This document shows, one piece after another, positions 42,929 to 51,245 of a DNA stretch of 64,000 nucleotides; the stretch's first letter is position 1; every line of letters starts with the position of its first letter. This DNA is from Candidatus Ribeiella danica (GTDB taxonomy: Bacteria; Chloroflexota; Chloroflexia; Chloroflexales; Roseiflexaceae): NCBI GenBank assembly GCA_016717335.1, contig JADKFS010000001.1:1736001-1800000 (forward strand). Reading direction: 5' to 3'. The notes beneath the pieces were generated by a model. That model saw nothing but the letters and a program-made list of their open reading frames with translations. It did no database searches and was not told the DNA's origin. Made by a program: the position numbers and the translations under genes.

Positions 42929-43579
42929 ATGGATGTCTCACCCCCGGATGTGATCGCCCTCACGATCGACGGCCGGCCGGTCCAGGTCGCGCCCGGCACG
43001 ACCATCCTCGCGGCGGCGCGGCAGGCCGGCGTCGAGATCCCGACGATCTGCTACCACCCGAGCCTCACGCCCAACGCGGTCTGCCGGCTCTGCACGGTCG
43101 AGGTGGCCGGCGCGCGCACGCTGCAGCCGGCCTGCGTCGTGCGCGTCGCGCCGGGCATGGCGGTCGAGACCGAGACGCCGCGCGTCCGCACGGCCCGCAG
43201 GGTCATCCTGGAGCTGCTCGCGTCGACGGTCGACCTGCACGACGCGCCGGAGATCCAGGCCCAGATCGAGCGCTGTGGCGCCGACGCGGGCCGCTTCGCA
43301 GGCGGGCAGCGCCGCGAGCACCCGGTCTACGACGACAACCCGTTCTACATCCGCGACTACTCGCAGTGCGTGATGTGCTGGCGCTGCATCCAGGTCTGCG
43401 CCGAGGACGTGCAGCACACCTTCGCGCTCACCTGGGCCGGCCGCGGCTTCGCGAGCCGTGTCGGCACCGCCTTCCACGAAGATATGCCCGACACGACCTG
43501 CGTGTTCTGCGGGAACTGTGTCGGCGTCTGCCCGACCGGAGCGCTGAAGGGCAAGGTCGAGTACGATCTGGAACGTTAG
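42929..43579 (+). CDS. Iron-sulfur subunit of NAD-dependent formate dehydrogenase (NuoG-N-terminal/HoxU-like)
   Basis: 216 residues. The ATG at 42929 is 8 nt from the agagga Shine-Dalgarno; an ATG at 42923 is too close. Plant-type [2Fe-2S] domain at 1-80 (TICYHPSLTPNAVCRLCTVEV), a His/Cys linker, then two [4Fe-4S] ferredoxin sites, CVMCWRCIQVC and CVFCGNCVGVC. This domain set is normally fused to the N-terminus of FdsA; here it is a separate protein relaying electrons between the molybdopterin subunit and the flavin subunit. The stop codon is formed by the first aacgttag unit of an octamer array before the next gene. Confidence 0.88.
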   Translation: MDVSPPDVIALTIDGRPVQVAPGTTILAAARQAGVEIPTICYHPSLTPNAVCRLCTVEVAGARTLQPACVVRVAPGMAVETETPRVRTARRVILELLASTVDLHDAPEIQAQIERCGADAGRFAGGQRREHPVYDDNPFYIRDYSQCVMCWRCIQVCAEDVQHTFALTWAGRGFASRVGTAFHEDMPDTTCVFCGNCVGVCPTGALKGKVEYDLER

Positions 43580-43611
43580 AACGTTGGAACGTTCCAACGT
43601 TTTAACGCTTA
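43570..43611. repeat. AACGTT octamer array (four to five units)
   Basis: Units aacgttag, aacgttgg, aacgttcc, aacgtttt, aacg, so it is both tandem (period 8) and self-complementary. It supplies the stop codon of the Fe-S subunit and ends just before the aaggagg Shine-Dalgarno of the catalytic subunit. Confidence 0.85.
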
Positions 43612-43624
43612 AGGAGGTCGAAAC

Positions 43625-45799
43625 GTGCAACCCGATCGCGTGGTCCGCTCGACCTGCCCCTACTGCGGGGTCGGCTGCCAGGTCCAGCTGAACGTCAAGG
43701 GTGACCGGATCATCCGGGTCGAGGCGCCCTTCGACGCCGCGCCGAACTACGGGCGGCTGTGCGTGAAGGGGCGCTTCGGCACCGACTTCGTCGGCCACCC
43801 CGCGCGCCTGACCACGCCGCTGATCCGCGCGACGCCGCGGCTGGAGGGCCGGCGCACGCCCGCGCGCGGCGCGGAGGACTGGCGCGCGGCCAGCTGGGAC
43901 GAGGCGCTCGACCTGGTCGCCGCGCGCCTGATCGAGCTGCGCGAGCGCCACGGGCCGGACTGCATCACCGCCAACGCCTGCGCCAAGGCCACCAACGAGG
44001 ATAACTACCTGCTACAGAAGTACCTCCGCGCGGTGATCGGCACCAACAACATCGACCACTGCACCCGGCTGTGCCACGCCGCCAGCGTGGTCGGGCTGCA
44101 GCTGGCGATCGGGTCGAGCGCGATGAGCAACTCGATCGCCGAGATGAAGGACCTGGAGTGCTTCATCATCACCGGCTCGAACACCGCCGAGAACCACCCG
44201 GTGATCGCGACCTTCCTGAAGCAGGCGGTGCGCAGGAACGGCGCGAAGCTGATCGTGATCGACCCGCGCCAGACCGAGATGACCCGCTTCGCCCAGCTGT
44301 GGCTGCGCCAGCGGCCCGGCAGCGACGTGGCGCTGTTCACGGCTATGGCGCACGTGATCGTCGAGGAGCAGCTGTACAACCGCGACTTCGTCGCGAGCCG
44401 GACGGAGGGCTTCGCCGAGTACATCGGCAGCCTGGAGGAGGCCACGCCGGAGTGGGCCGCGGCGATCACGGGCGTGCCGGCCGACGACATCCGCGCGGCC
44501 GCGCGGACCTACGCCGGCGCGCGCGCGGCCGCGATCTACTGGGGCATGGGCATCAGCCAGAGCAGCCACGGCACCGACAACGCGCTGTCGCTGATCAACC
44601 TGGCGCTGCTGTGCGGCCATATCGGCCGGCCGCTCACCGGGCTCAACCCGCTGCGCGGCCAGAACAACGTCCAGGGCTGCTCGGACGTCGGCGGCATCCC
44701 CGGCTTCTACACCGCCTACCAGCCGATCGGCGACCCGGACGCGCGCCTGCGCTTCGAGCAGGCCTGGCGCGTGCGGCTGCCCGAGAAGCTCGGCCTGACC
44801 ACCACCGAGATGGTCGACGGCATCCTGACCGGCCAGGTCCGGGCCTGGTACGTGATGGGCGAGAACCCGATGATGAGCGAGCCGGACCTCAACCACGCGC
44901 GCCACGCGATCGAGCAGCTGGAGTTCTACGTCGCGCAGGATATCTTCTTCAACGAGACCAACGTCTACGCCGACGTGATCCTGCCGGCGGCCGGCTTCGC
45001 CGAGAAGGACGGCACCTACACCAACTCCGACCGGCGAGTGCAGCGCGGCCGCAAGGCGCTCGATCCGCCCGGCCAGGCGCGCGCCGACTGGCAGATCGTC
45101 GCCGAGCTGGCCCGCCGCACGCTGGCGCTGCAGGGGCGCGACGACGACGGCTGGCGCTACGCGCACCCGTCCGAGATCTGGGAGGAGCTGCGCCAGGTCA
45201 CGCCCGAGTTCTACGGGATCACCTACGAGCGGCTGGAGCGCGAGGGCGGCGTCCACTGGCCCTGCCCCTCGCTCGACCACCCCGGCAGCCCGTTCCTGTT
45301 CGCCGACGCGTTCCCGCGTGGGCCGGGCAAGCTCTGGCCGGTGTCCTACCGCGCCACCAGCGAGCAGACCGACGAGGAGTACCCCTTCACGCTCAACACC
45401 GGGCGGGTGCTGTACCACTGGCACGGCGGCACGATGACGCGCGGCTCGGCGCTGAACCAGATCTGGCCCGAGTGCACCGTCGAGCTGCACCCGCGCGACG
45501 CCGCGCGGCTGGGGCTGCAGACCGGCGACTGGGCCGAGGTGGCCAGCCGGCGCGGCGCGATCGTGGCCAGACTGCTAGTGACCGGCCGCTCGCCCGAGGG
45601 CGTCGTGTTCATCCCGTTCCACTTCGCCGAGGCGGCCGCCAACACCCTGACCGAGACGCGGCTCGACCCGCGCGCCAAGATCCCCGACTACAAGGTCTGC
45701 AGCGTGCGGGTCGGCCGCGCCCCCGCCGCGCCGCGCCCACCCGGCGCCGAGCTGCCGCTGACCGACCGCGGCGCGATCAAGAATCCTGTTCAGCGGTAG
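43625..45799 (+). CDS. fdhA: Formate dehydrogenase catalytic (molybdopterin) subunit, Cys-type
   Basis: 724 residues from GTG 43625, with aaggaggtcg upstream. Molybdopterin oxidoreductase fold: [4Fe-4S] Cys set CPYCGVGC...RLCVKG at the N-terminus; HCTRLCHAASVVGL holds the Mo ligand as Cys where E. coli FdhF has selenocysteine; GSNTAENHPV, QSSHGTDNALSLINLALLCGHIG, GLNPLRGQNNVQGCSDVG and TMTRGSALNQIWPE are family segments. Oxidises formate to CO2 and sends electrons through the two preceding subunits to NAD+. Typical FdsA is longer because the Fe-S domain is fused; here it is the separate gene. Followed by a palindromic element at a convergent junction. Confidence 0.92.
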   Translation: MQPDRVVRSTCPYCGVGCQVQLNVKGDRIIRVEAPFDAAPNYGRLCVKGRFGTDFVGHPARLTTPLIRATPRLEGRRTPARGAEDWRAASWDEALDLVAARLIELRERHGPDCITANACAKATNEDNYLLQKYLRAVIGTNNIDHCTRLCHAASVVGLQLAIGSSAMSNSIAEMKDLECFIITGSNTAENHPVIATFLKQAVRRNGAKLIVIDPRQTEMTRFAQLWLRQRPGSDVALFTAMAHVIVEEQLYNRDFVASRTEGFAEYIGSLEEATPEWAAAITGVPADDIRAAARTYAGARAAAIYWGMGISQSSHGTDNALSLINLALLCGHIGRPLTGLNPLRGQNNVQGCSDVGGIPGFYTAYQPIGDPDARLRFEQAWRVRLPEKLGLTTTEMVDGILTGQVRAWYVMGENPMMSEPDLNHARHAIEQLEFYVAQDIFFNETNVYADVILPAAGFAEKDGTYTNSDRRVQRGRKALDPPGQARADWQIVAELARRTLALQGRDDDGWRYAHPSEIWEELRQVTPEFYGITYERLEREGGVHWPCPSLDHPGSPFLFADAFPRGPGKLWPVSYRATSEQTDEEYPFTLNTGRVLYHWHGGTMTRGSALNQIWPECTVELHPRDAARLGLQTGDWAEVASRRGAIVARLLVTGRSPEGVVFIPFHFAEAAANTLTETRLDPRAKIPDYKVCSVRVGRAPAAPRPPGAELPLTDRGAIKNPVQR

Positions 45800-45852
45800 C
45801 TGGTCTTTCGACCCCACCCCCCCCCGCCCCTGCCAGGGGCGGGGGTTATGAC

Positions 45853-45898
45853 TTGCCGGGCCGGGGTTTCGGCTACGCCGAAACCCCGGCCCCGGCAA
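45853..45898. repeat. Composite palindromic element, copy 6 (convergent junction)
   Basis: Stem of about 20 bp with one bulged C (tgccgggccggggtttcggc / gccgaaaccccggccccggca), flanked on the left by a cccccgcccctgccaggggc hairpin and on the right by ccccctctcccgcggcgacgg. Inner half (ggtttcggc / gccgaaacc) is shared with copy 5 and the 52.5 kb copy. Confidence 0.78.
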
Positions 45899-46020
45899 AG
45901 AATCCCCCCTCTCCCGCGGCGACGGGAGAGGGGGGCAGGGGGGTGAGGGCCAAGCGCACTGGGATGCGAACGGTTAGAATTCCCCCGGAGGGGGCAGGGG
46001 GGAGAACTGCCAGCGCAGCG

Positions 46021-47838
46021 CTAGCCATAGAAGTCGGTGAAGCCCTCGGCCTCCAGCCGCTCGAGCATGCGCCGGACCTTCTCGGCCGACTCGGGGAATG
46101 GCGCGGCCGCCACATCCTCCGGCTCGACCGCCGCGGCCTTGCCCCAGGCGGCCTGCGGCCGGCCCAGCAGCAGCTCCAGCAGCGCCGCCAGCGCGCGCCG
46201 CAGCCGCGGCGTGTCGTCGCCGCGCAGCTTCGGCAGCACCTTCTGCTTGATCTGCTGGTCGAGCGCCTGCTGCGGCGGCAGCACCCCGCGCGCCCGCTCG
46301 ACGTAGCGCAGCATCTCGGCCACGGCGCGGTAGCCGAACGCCTGCCCGGCGCGCGCCATGATCGCGTGGACCTGCGCGATAACCTCCCACGCGGCCTCGT
46401 CGACCGGCTCGCGGTAGCTGCGCCGGAACGCCGCCAGGTCCACGTCGGTCAGCTCGATCACGTTCGCGCGGTCGAGCAGCTTGTCCGAGAGCGTGTGGGT
46501 GCTCTCGTCCACGTTGACCGTGCCGGTGATCCGGACGTTCAGCGGCAGCCGGAACGGGTTCTCCAGCAGCTCGCCGCCCGCCGTCTCCACCGTCGCGCCT
46601 GGCGCGCCCAGGTCGATCAGGTGGTCCTCGGTCTCGAGCGCGGACAGGATCGGTGCCAGGTAGTACTCCGGCCGCGCCAGGTTCATCTCGTCCAGGCAGG
46701 CGAAGTAGAGCGTGGCGGGGTCGGCCGCGGCGCGCTGCAGGAAGCGCAGGAACGGCGTCGGGTGGAACTTGCCGGTCAGCGCGTTGTAGTAGCCCAGCAG
46801 GTCGCGCGCGTTGTGCCAGTCGGGCTGGACCGCGACGAGCAGGTAGTGGTCGTTGTCCTGGCCGCGCGCGAGCGCCTCGCCATACACCGCGTCGGCGTAC
46901 AGGCGGGTCAGGCGGGTCTTGCCGGTGCCCGAGATGCCGGGCAGGATGACCAGCGGCTTGGTCTGCAGGGCCACGTGGTAGGCGCGGATCAGCGAGTCGG
47001 CCAGGGCGAAGCCGCGCGCGTGGATGCGCTCGACGATCGTCTCGATCGGCGGGAGCGCGGCGGGCTGGTAGGCGCCGGCGCGGCGCTCGCGCAGCACCGC
47101 CGCCCCGTAGGGGTCGAGCGCCTCGGCCTGCTCCATGATCGCCTCGCTCAGCGGGAACAGCGCCAGCGCGTCCTCGATCGCCTGGTCGGCGAACTCCGGC
47201 CGGGCGATGCGCGGGTCGTCCCAGCGGTAGGCGAAGCCGGCCAGCAGGTAGGCCGAGCCGCGGCTGGCCAGGTAGCGGTCCATCCACGTCTCAGACAAGG
47301 AGACCGGGAGACCAGGAGAGGGGGATGCCACGCCGCCCTGCTCTGTTTGTCCCCTTGTCTCCTTGTCTCCTTGTCTCCTCGTCTCCTTGCGGTCGACGAA
47401 TCGCACCTCGTCGACTCGCTCGACCAGCGGCAGCCAGATCGCGCGGCCCTGCTCCCAGACGTGGCGCAGGTCGTCTTTGCGCTGGCGCGACGCAACCTGC
47501 AGCGCGACGACGATCAGCCGCTCGGCACCGCTGACGACGACGTAGATGCCGCAGCCGCGCGGCGGGCGATCGAGCGCGAAGTGGTAGTCGTCGATCGGCG
47601 CGCGCTCGCCCGGCCCGCGGTTGACGAAGCGCAGGCTGCGGAAGCTGACCTCGTAGAGCGGCCATGCGCGCGGGAAGCGCTGCTCGCCGGACGCCCGCAG
47701 CGCCTCGGCCAGCGCGTGCAGAGCAGGATGCAGCCGCTCCTGCACGGACGCCCAGCGCTCGCCGACGCCGGGCGTCCGCAGGGCGTCGAGCGCCTCGGCG
47801 GTAAATCCTGTGAATTGTGGGGTGGTGGGCGTGGGCAT
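46021..47838 (-). CDS. McrB-like AAA+ ATPase with in-frame repeat insertion
   Basis: 605 residues. The N-terminal 145 (VSFRSLRFVNRG...IYVVVSGAERLIVVALQVA) is like the nucleic-acid-binding N-domains of McrB-type proteins. AAA+ core: Walker A GISGTGKT (301-308), Walker B CLDEMN (381-386), and the McrB-type sensor region RITGTVNVDESTHTLSDKLLDRANVIEL. McrB proteins usually load a McrC nuclease at modified DNA, but no McrC gene is adjacent, so it may act alone or with a distant partner. Residues about 150-187 (RKETRRQGDKETRGQ...) are encoded by an inverted octamer array that elsewhere is intergenic, so this is an in-frame insertion into a domain linker. The ATG at 47838 is the only good start. Confidence 0.85.
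   Translation of the reverse strand: MPTPTTPQFTGFTAEALDALRTPGVGERWASVQERLHPALHALAEALRASGEQRFPRAWPLYEVSFRSLRFVNRGPGERAPIDDYHFALDRPPRGCGIYVVVSGAERLIVVALQVASRQRKDDLRHVWEQGRAIWLPLVERVDEVRFVDRKETRRQGDKETRGQTEQGGVASPSPGLPVSLSETWMDRYLASRGSAYLLAGFAYRWDDPRIARPEFADQAIEDALALFPLSEAIMEQAEALDPYGAAVLRERRAGAYQPAALPPIETIVERIHARGFALADSLIRAYHVALQTKPLVILPGISGTGKTRLTRLYADAVYGEALARGQDNDHYLLVAVQPDWHNARDLLGYYNALTGKFHPTPFLRFLQRAAADPATLYFACLDEMNLARPEYYLAPILSALETEDHLIDLGAPGATVETAGGELLENPFRLPLNVRITGTVNVDESTHTLSDKLLDRANVIELTDVDLAAFRRSYREPVDEAAWEVIAQVHAIMARAGQAFGYRAVAEMLRYVERARGVLPPQQALDQQIKQKVLPKLRGDDTPRLRRALAALLELLLGRPQAAWGKAAAVEPEDVAAAPFPESAEKVRRMLERLEAEGFTDFYG
47280..47395. repeat. Inverted octamer array inside the McrB-like gene
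   Basis: Left arm gacaagga/gaccggga/gaccagga units at about 47296-47325; right arm about four ccttgtct units at 47345-47385; about 24 nt between. The coding frame stays open through it. Confidence 0.8.
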
Positions 47839-47914
47839 GCGCTCTCACTGCTTGCTGCCGGCGGCGATCGGTGTGGTGGCAATCGCCACCGGTTTCAGAT
47901 CACATGATACCACT

Positions 47915-48020
47915 TTCGGGGGCTGCACGCCCCCGTGCCCGCGCCGGTGCTTCGCCCCTGGACCCAAAAGCATCCAGCCTCTGGAGTGTCTGGGGCTGCG
48001 CTTCCCCCGAGCCCCCGTCG
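47915..48020 (+). repeat. Partial GC-rich dispersed element
   Basis: Carries the head (ggggctgcacgcccccgtgcc) and gcttcgcccctggaccc landmark, then diverges. It lies upstream of the McrB-like start, in 47839-48114, which holds no gene. Confidence 0.5.
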
Positions 48021-48114
48021 GCGAAGTGGGGTCATATGCCGTAGTGCAATGCGCAAAAGCTCACCTCCAAAAATCCCACTCCGTGCCGACGGGAGAGGGG
48101 CCGGGGGTGAGAGC

Positions 48115-49605
48115 CTAGCCGCTATCGCTATGCTCGGCAAGCATCTCGCGGAGCTGCTGGCGCAGAACCTTGCCGCCGGCGTTGCGCGGCAGCGCGTCGA
48201 CGAAGCGCACGCGCTTCGGCGCCTTGTAGCCGGCCAGCCGCTCGCGGCAGAACGCGATCGCCGTGGGCTCGTCCAGCGCCATGCCCGGCCGCAGCCTGAC
48301 GAACGCAGCCACGATCTCGCCCCAGCGCGCGTCCGGCACCCCCAGCACGGCCACATCCGCGACGGCGGGGTGCGCGAGCAGCGCCGCCTCGACCTCGGCC
48401 GGGTAGACATTCTCGCCGCCGGAGATGATCAGGTCCTGGCGCCGGCTGACGACGTACAGATAGCCCTCATCGTCGAGATAGCCAAGGTCGCCGGTGTGCA
48501 GCCAGCCGCCGCGCAGGGCGTGCGCGGTCTCGTCGGGCAGGTTGGCGTAGCCGGCCATCACAGTCGGGCCGCGTACGAGGATCTCGCCGACCTGGCCGGG
48601 AGCGGCCGGCGCGTCGTCGCGCTCGATCCGCAGCTCGGTCGGCAGGAGCGGCTGGCCGGCCGAGCCGAGCTTGCGCAGCGCGTCGGCGGGCGCGAGCGTG
48701 GCGACCTGCGAGGTCGCCTCGGTCAGCCCGTAGGTCTGCACGACCGGCAGCCCGCGCGCGGCGCATGCCTCCAGCAGCGGGCGCGGCGCGGGGCCGCCGC
48801 CCAGGAGCACGCAGCGCAGCGTCGGGGGGTAGGGCCGCGCGCCGCGCTGGTCCAGCATCCGCTGCAGCATCGTGCTGACGACCGAGACGATCGTGACGCC
48901 CTCGTCGTCGATCGCACGATCGACGGCGGCCGGGTCGAAGGCCGGCTGGACGATCGCCGTGATGCCGTAGATCGCCGCGCGGGCCAGGATGGACAGCCCG
49001 CCGACGTGGAACAGCGGCATGACCGCCAGCCAGCGATCGTCGGCGTGGCTGCCCAGGTTGAGCGCCGAGCCGACCGCGCTCCACCAGTAGTTGCCGTAGG
49101 TCAGCATCGCGCCCTTGGGGCGGCCGGTCGTGCCAGAGGTATAGATGATGGTGGAGATCTCGGAGAGGTCGATCGTCTGCTGGAGCTGCACATCGCCTGA
49201 GGCAAGCGGCAGGTCGGCGACCGCGCAGCCGGGCGGCGGGGCCGGAACGAGCCGCAGCGCCGACTCGGCCAGCGGGGCGTGCTCGGCATCGTAGATCAGC
49301 AGCCGGGCGCCGGAGTCGGCGAGCTGCCAGGCCAGCTCGGGCGCGACCAGGCGCGCGTTCAGGGGCACCAGCGCGGCGCCGGCGCGCGGGGCCGCGTGGG
49401 CGAGCGCCACGAACTCCGGGCTATTGCGCAGCAGTAGCGCGACCCGCCCGCCCCCCGCGCCGAGGGCGAGCAGCGCGCGCGCGTTCTCAGACGCGCGCCG
49501 ATCGAGCTCGGCGAAGGTCCAGCGCGTCGCGCCGGAGAGCAGGGCCGGGTGATCGCGCGCGACTGCGGCGCGGTGAGACAGCCAGTTGGGCAGAGTTTGA
49601 GACAT
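48115..49605 (-). CDS. menE: o-Succinylbenzoate-CoA ligase
   Basis: 496 residues. Acyl-CoA synthetase/AMP-binding enzyme: P-loop STIIYTSGTTGRPKGAM, QTYGLTEATSQVATL, and C-terminal YVVSRRQDLIISGGENVYPAEVE with VRFVDALPRNAGGKVLR (catalytic Lys). In this cluster it activates o-succinylbenzoate with CoA and ATP before ring closure by MenB; without the context the sequence would only say acyl-CoA ligase. It is the last gene of the men run, separated from menC by the frameshifted glnA gene. Cytoplasmic. Confidence 0.88.
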   Translation of the reverse strand: MSQTLPNWLSHRAAVARDHPALLSGATRWTFAELDRRASENARALLALGAGGGRVALLLRNSPEFVALAHAAPRAGAALVPLNARLVAPELAWQLADSGARLLIYDAEHAPLAESALRLVPAPPPGCAVADLPLASGDVQLQQTIDLSEISTIIYTSGTTGRPKGAMLTYGNYWWSAVGSALNLGSHADDRWLAVMPLFHVGGLSILARAAIYGITAIVQPAFDPAAVDRAIDDEGVTIVSVVSTMLQRMLDQRGARPYPPTLRCVLLGGGPAPRPLLEACAARGLPVVQTYGLTEATSQVATLAPADALRKLGSAGQPLLPTELRIERDDAPAAPGQVGEILVRGPTVMAGYANLPDETAHALRGGWLHTGDLGYLDDEGYLYVVSRRQDLIISGGENVYPAEVEAALLAHPAVADVAVLGVPDARWGEIVAAFVRLRPGMALDEPTAIAFCRERLAGYKAPKRVRFVDALPRNAGGKVLRQQLREMLAEHSDSG

Positions 49606-49756
49606 CTGATTGTGGCTCGGTGTCGCGCGGACCTATGGCCCGCGCGACACCGAGGTATATAGGGCGTGCAGCGCCAGCACGCCCGAGCAAAATACGAACC
49701 CCCTCCCCTGTGAGGGGAGGGGGCAGGGGGTAGGGTCACTCAAACGCGCACGCGGG

Positions 49757-51179
49757 CTAGAACTTGGTCCAGAGCGCCTGGTTGTAGACCTCGTGGTGGA
49801 ACTGGATCTCGCCGGTCTTGATCAGGCTGCCGAGCAGGCGCGGGCAGCGGTCGGCGGAGGCCTGCTTGAGCTCGGCGTACTTCTCGGCCACATCGCCGCC
49901 CAGCAGCGACGCGACGAACTCGCTGGCGCGGAAGTTCTCCATCGCGGTGTAGATATTGTCCGGCAGGTAGAGCTCCTCCGAGCGGATGCCCGGCGTCAGC
50001 GGGCCCTCGAGGCCGGTCTTCAGCAAGCTGTAGATCGTCAGGTAGGGGTTGGCGTCCGGGCCGACCGAGCGAACCTCGACGCGGGCCGACTTCTCGTTGC
50101 CGATCGGGATGCGCACCATCGAGCCGCGGTCGACCGGCGAGGCCTTGATCTGGTTCGGCGCCTCGAAGTGCGGGTCGAGCCGGCGGTAGGCGTTCACGCT
50201 GGCGTTCAGCACGAGGCAGATGTCGTTCGCGCTGGTCAGGATGCGGTCGATGAACTGCCAGCCCTCGTCCGAGAGGCCCTCGGCGCCGGTGCCGTAGAAC
50301 AGGTTCTTGCCGTTCTTCGAGACCGACAGGTTGGTGTGCATACCGCTGCCGTTCACGCCGGTGACCGGCTTGGGCAGGAAGCTGGCGGTCAGGTCGAGGC
50401 GATTGGCAACCTGGCGGCAGATCAGCTTGTAGAGCAGGATCTGGTCGGCGGCGATCGATGCCTCGGTGTACGAGTAGTTCATCTCGAACTGCGAGGGCGC
50501 GACCTCGGGGTGATCCTTCTCGTTGGCGAAGCCCATCGCGCGCTGCACCTCGGCGGCCGTGTCGATGAACGAGCGCAGCGGGTCGCCCGGCAGCGAGTGG
50601 TAGTAGCCGCCCTCGTTGACGAACTCGAACTGGCGCGTGTCGCGGTAGCGGCGCTCGGCGTCGCGGCCCTTGAACAGGAAGCCCTCGATCTCGTTGGCGG
50701 CGTTACAGGTCAGGCCCTGCTTGGTGTACAGATCCTCGGTGTACGCCTTCAGGCGGGCGCGCATGTCGGCCGTGTAGGGCGAGCCGTCCTTCTCGAGCAC
50801 ATCGCCGAAGACCAGCACCTTGCCGGGGCCGAAGACGTCGGCCGGCAGCCAGTAGAAGGCCGGCCAGTCGATCGCGAGGCGCAGGTCGGACTCGGCCTGG
50901 CGCGAGAAGCCGCGGATGGACGAGCCGTCGAAGGTCAGGTTGTCGGCCGACTTGAGCAGGAACTTCTTGTCGTAGTCGAGCATGTGCAGCCGGCCCCTCA
51001 AGATCCGCGAAGCAGACCGTGACCGCCTTGATCCGCTTCTCGTCGGTCAGGTAGCGCATGCGCTCCTCGCGCACGGCGTCGATCGACTTGCGGGCGAGCC
51101 GCTGGGCCTTGGCCTCAAGGTTCAGCTCTTCGAGCTGGTCGTACGGGATCTCGAGAAAGTCGCGGAGCGGGTTACTCAT
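49757..51179 (-). CDS. glnA: Glutamine synthetase type I, reading frame interrupted by a +1 shift
   Basis: The N-terminal part (51179 to about 50997: MSNPLRDFLEIPYDQLEELNLEAKAQ...VCFADLEG) and the rest (about 50996 to 49757: RLHMLDYDKKFLLKSADNLTFDGSSIRGF...) are in different frames and join exactly across a run of four G (plus-strand C at 50994-50997). Removing one G restores a normal protein of about 473 residues. Motifs: DGSSIRGF, EGFLF, APSQFEMNYSYTEA, GVNGSGMHTNLS, ARVEVRSVGPDANPYL. Makes glutamine from glutamate, ammonia and ATP. Homopolymer position and full conservation on both sides favour a sequencing error over a true pseudogene. It sits between menC and menE. Confidence 0.8.
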
Positions 51180-51245
51180 TGCCGTCACTTACCTTTCCAA
51201 ATACGATGAGATGTCGCGTTCGACACATATGCCGTGCGGTTGACA

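Noticed and set aside
44068..44110. Selenocysteine in the formate dehydrogenase catalytic subunit
   Set aside because: The codon at the Mo-ligand position is Cys (HCTRLCHA), not TGA, so no selenocysteine insertion is required.
44071..47907. 1,278-codon plus-strand frame over fdhA and the McrB-like gene
   Set aside because: Arg/Pro-rich, no family similarity, covers two real genes on opposite strands and the convergent palindrome.
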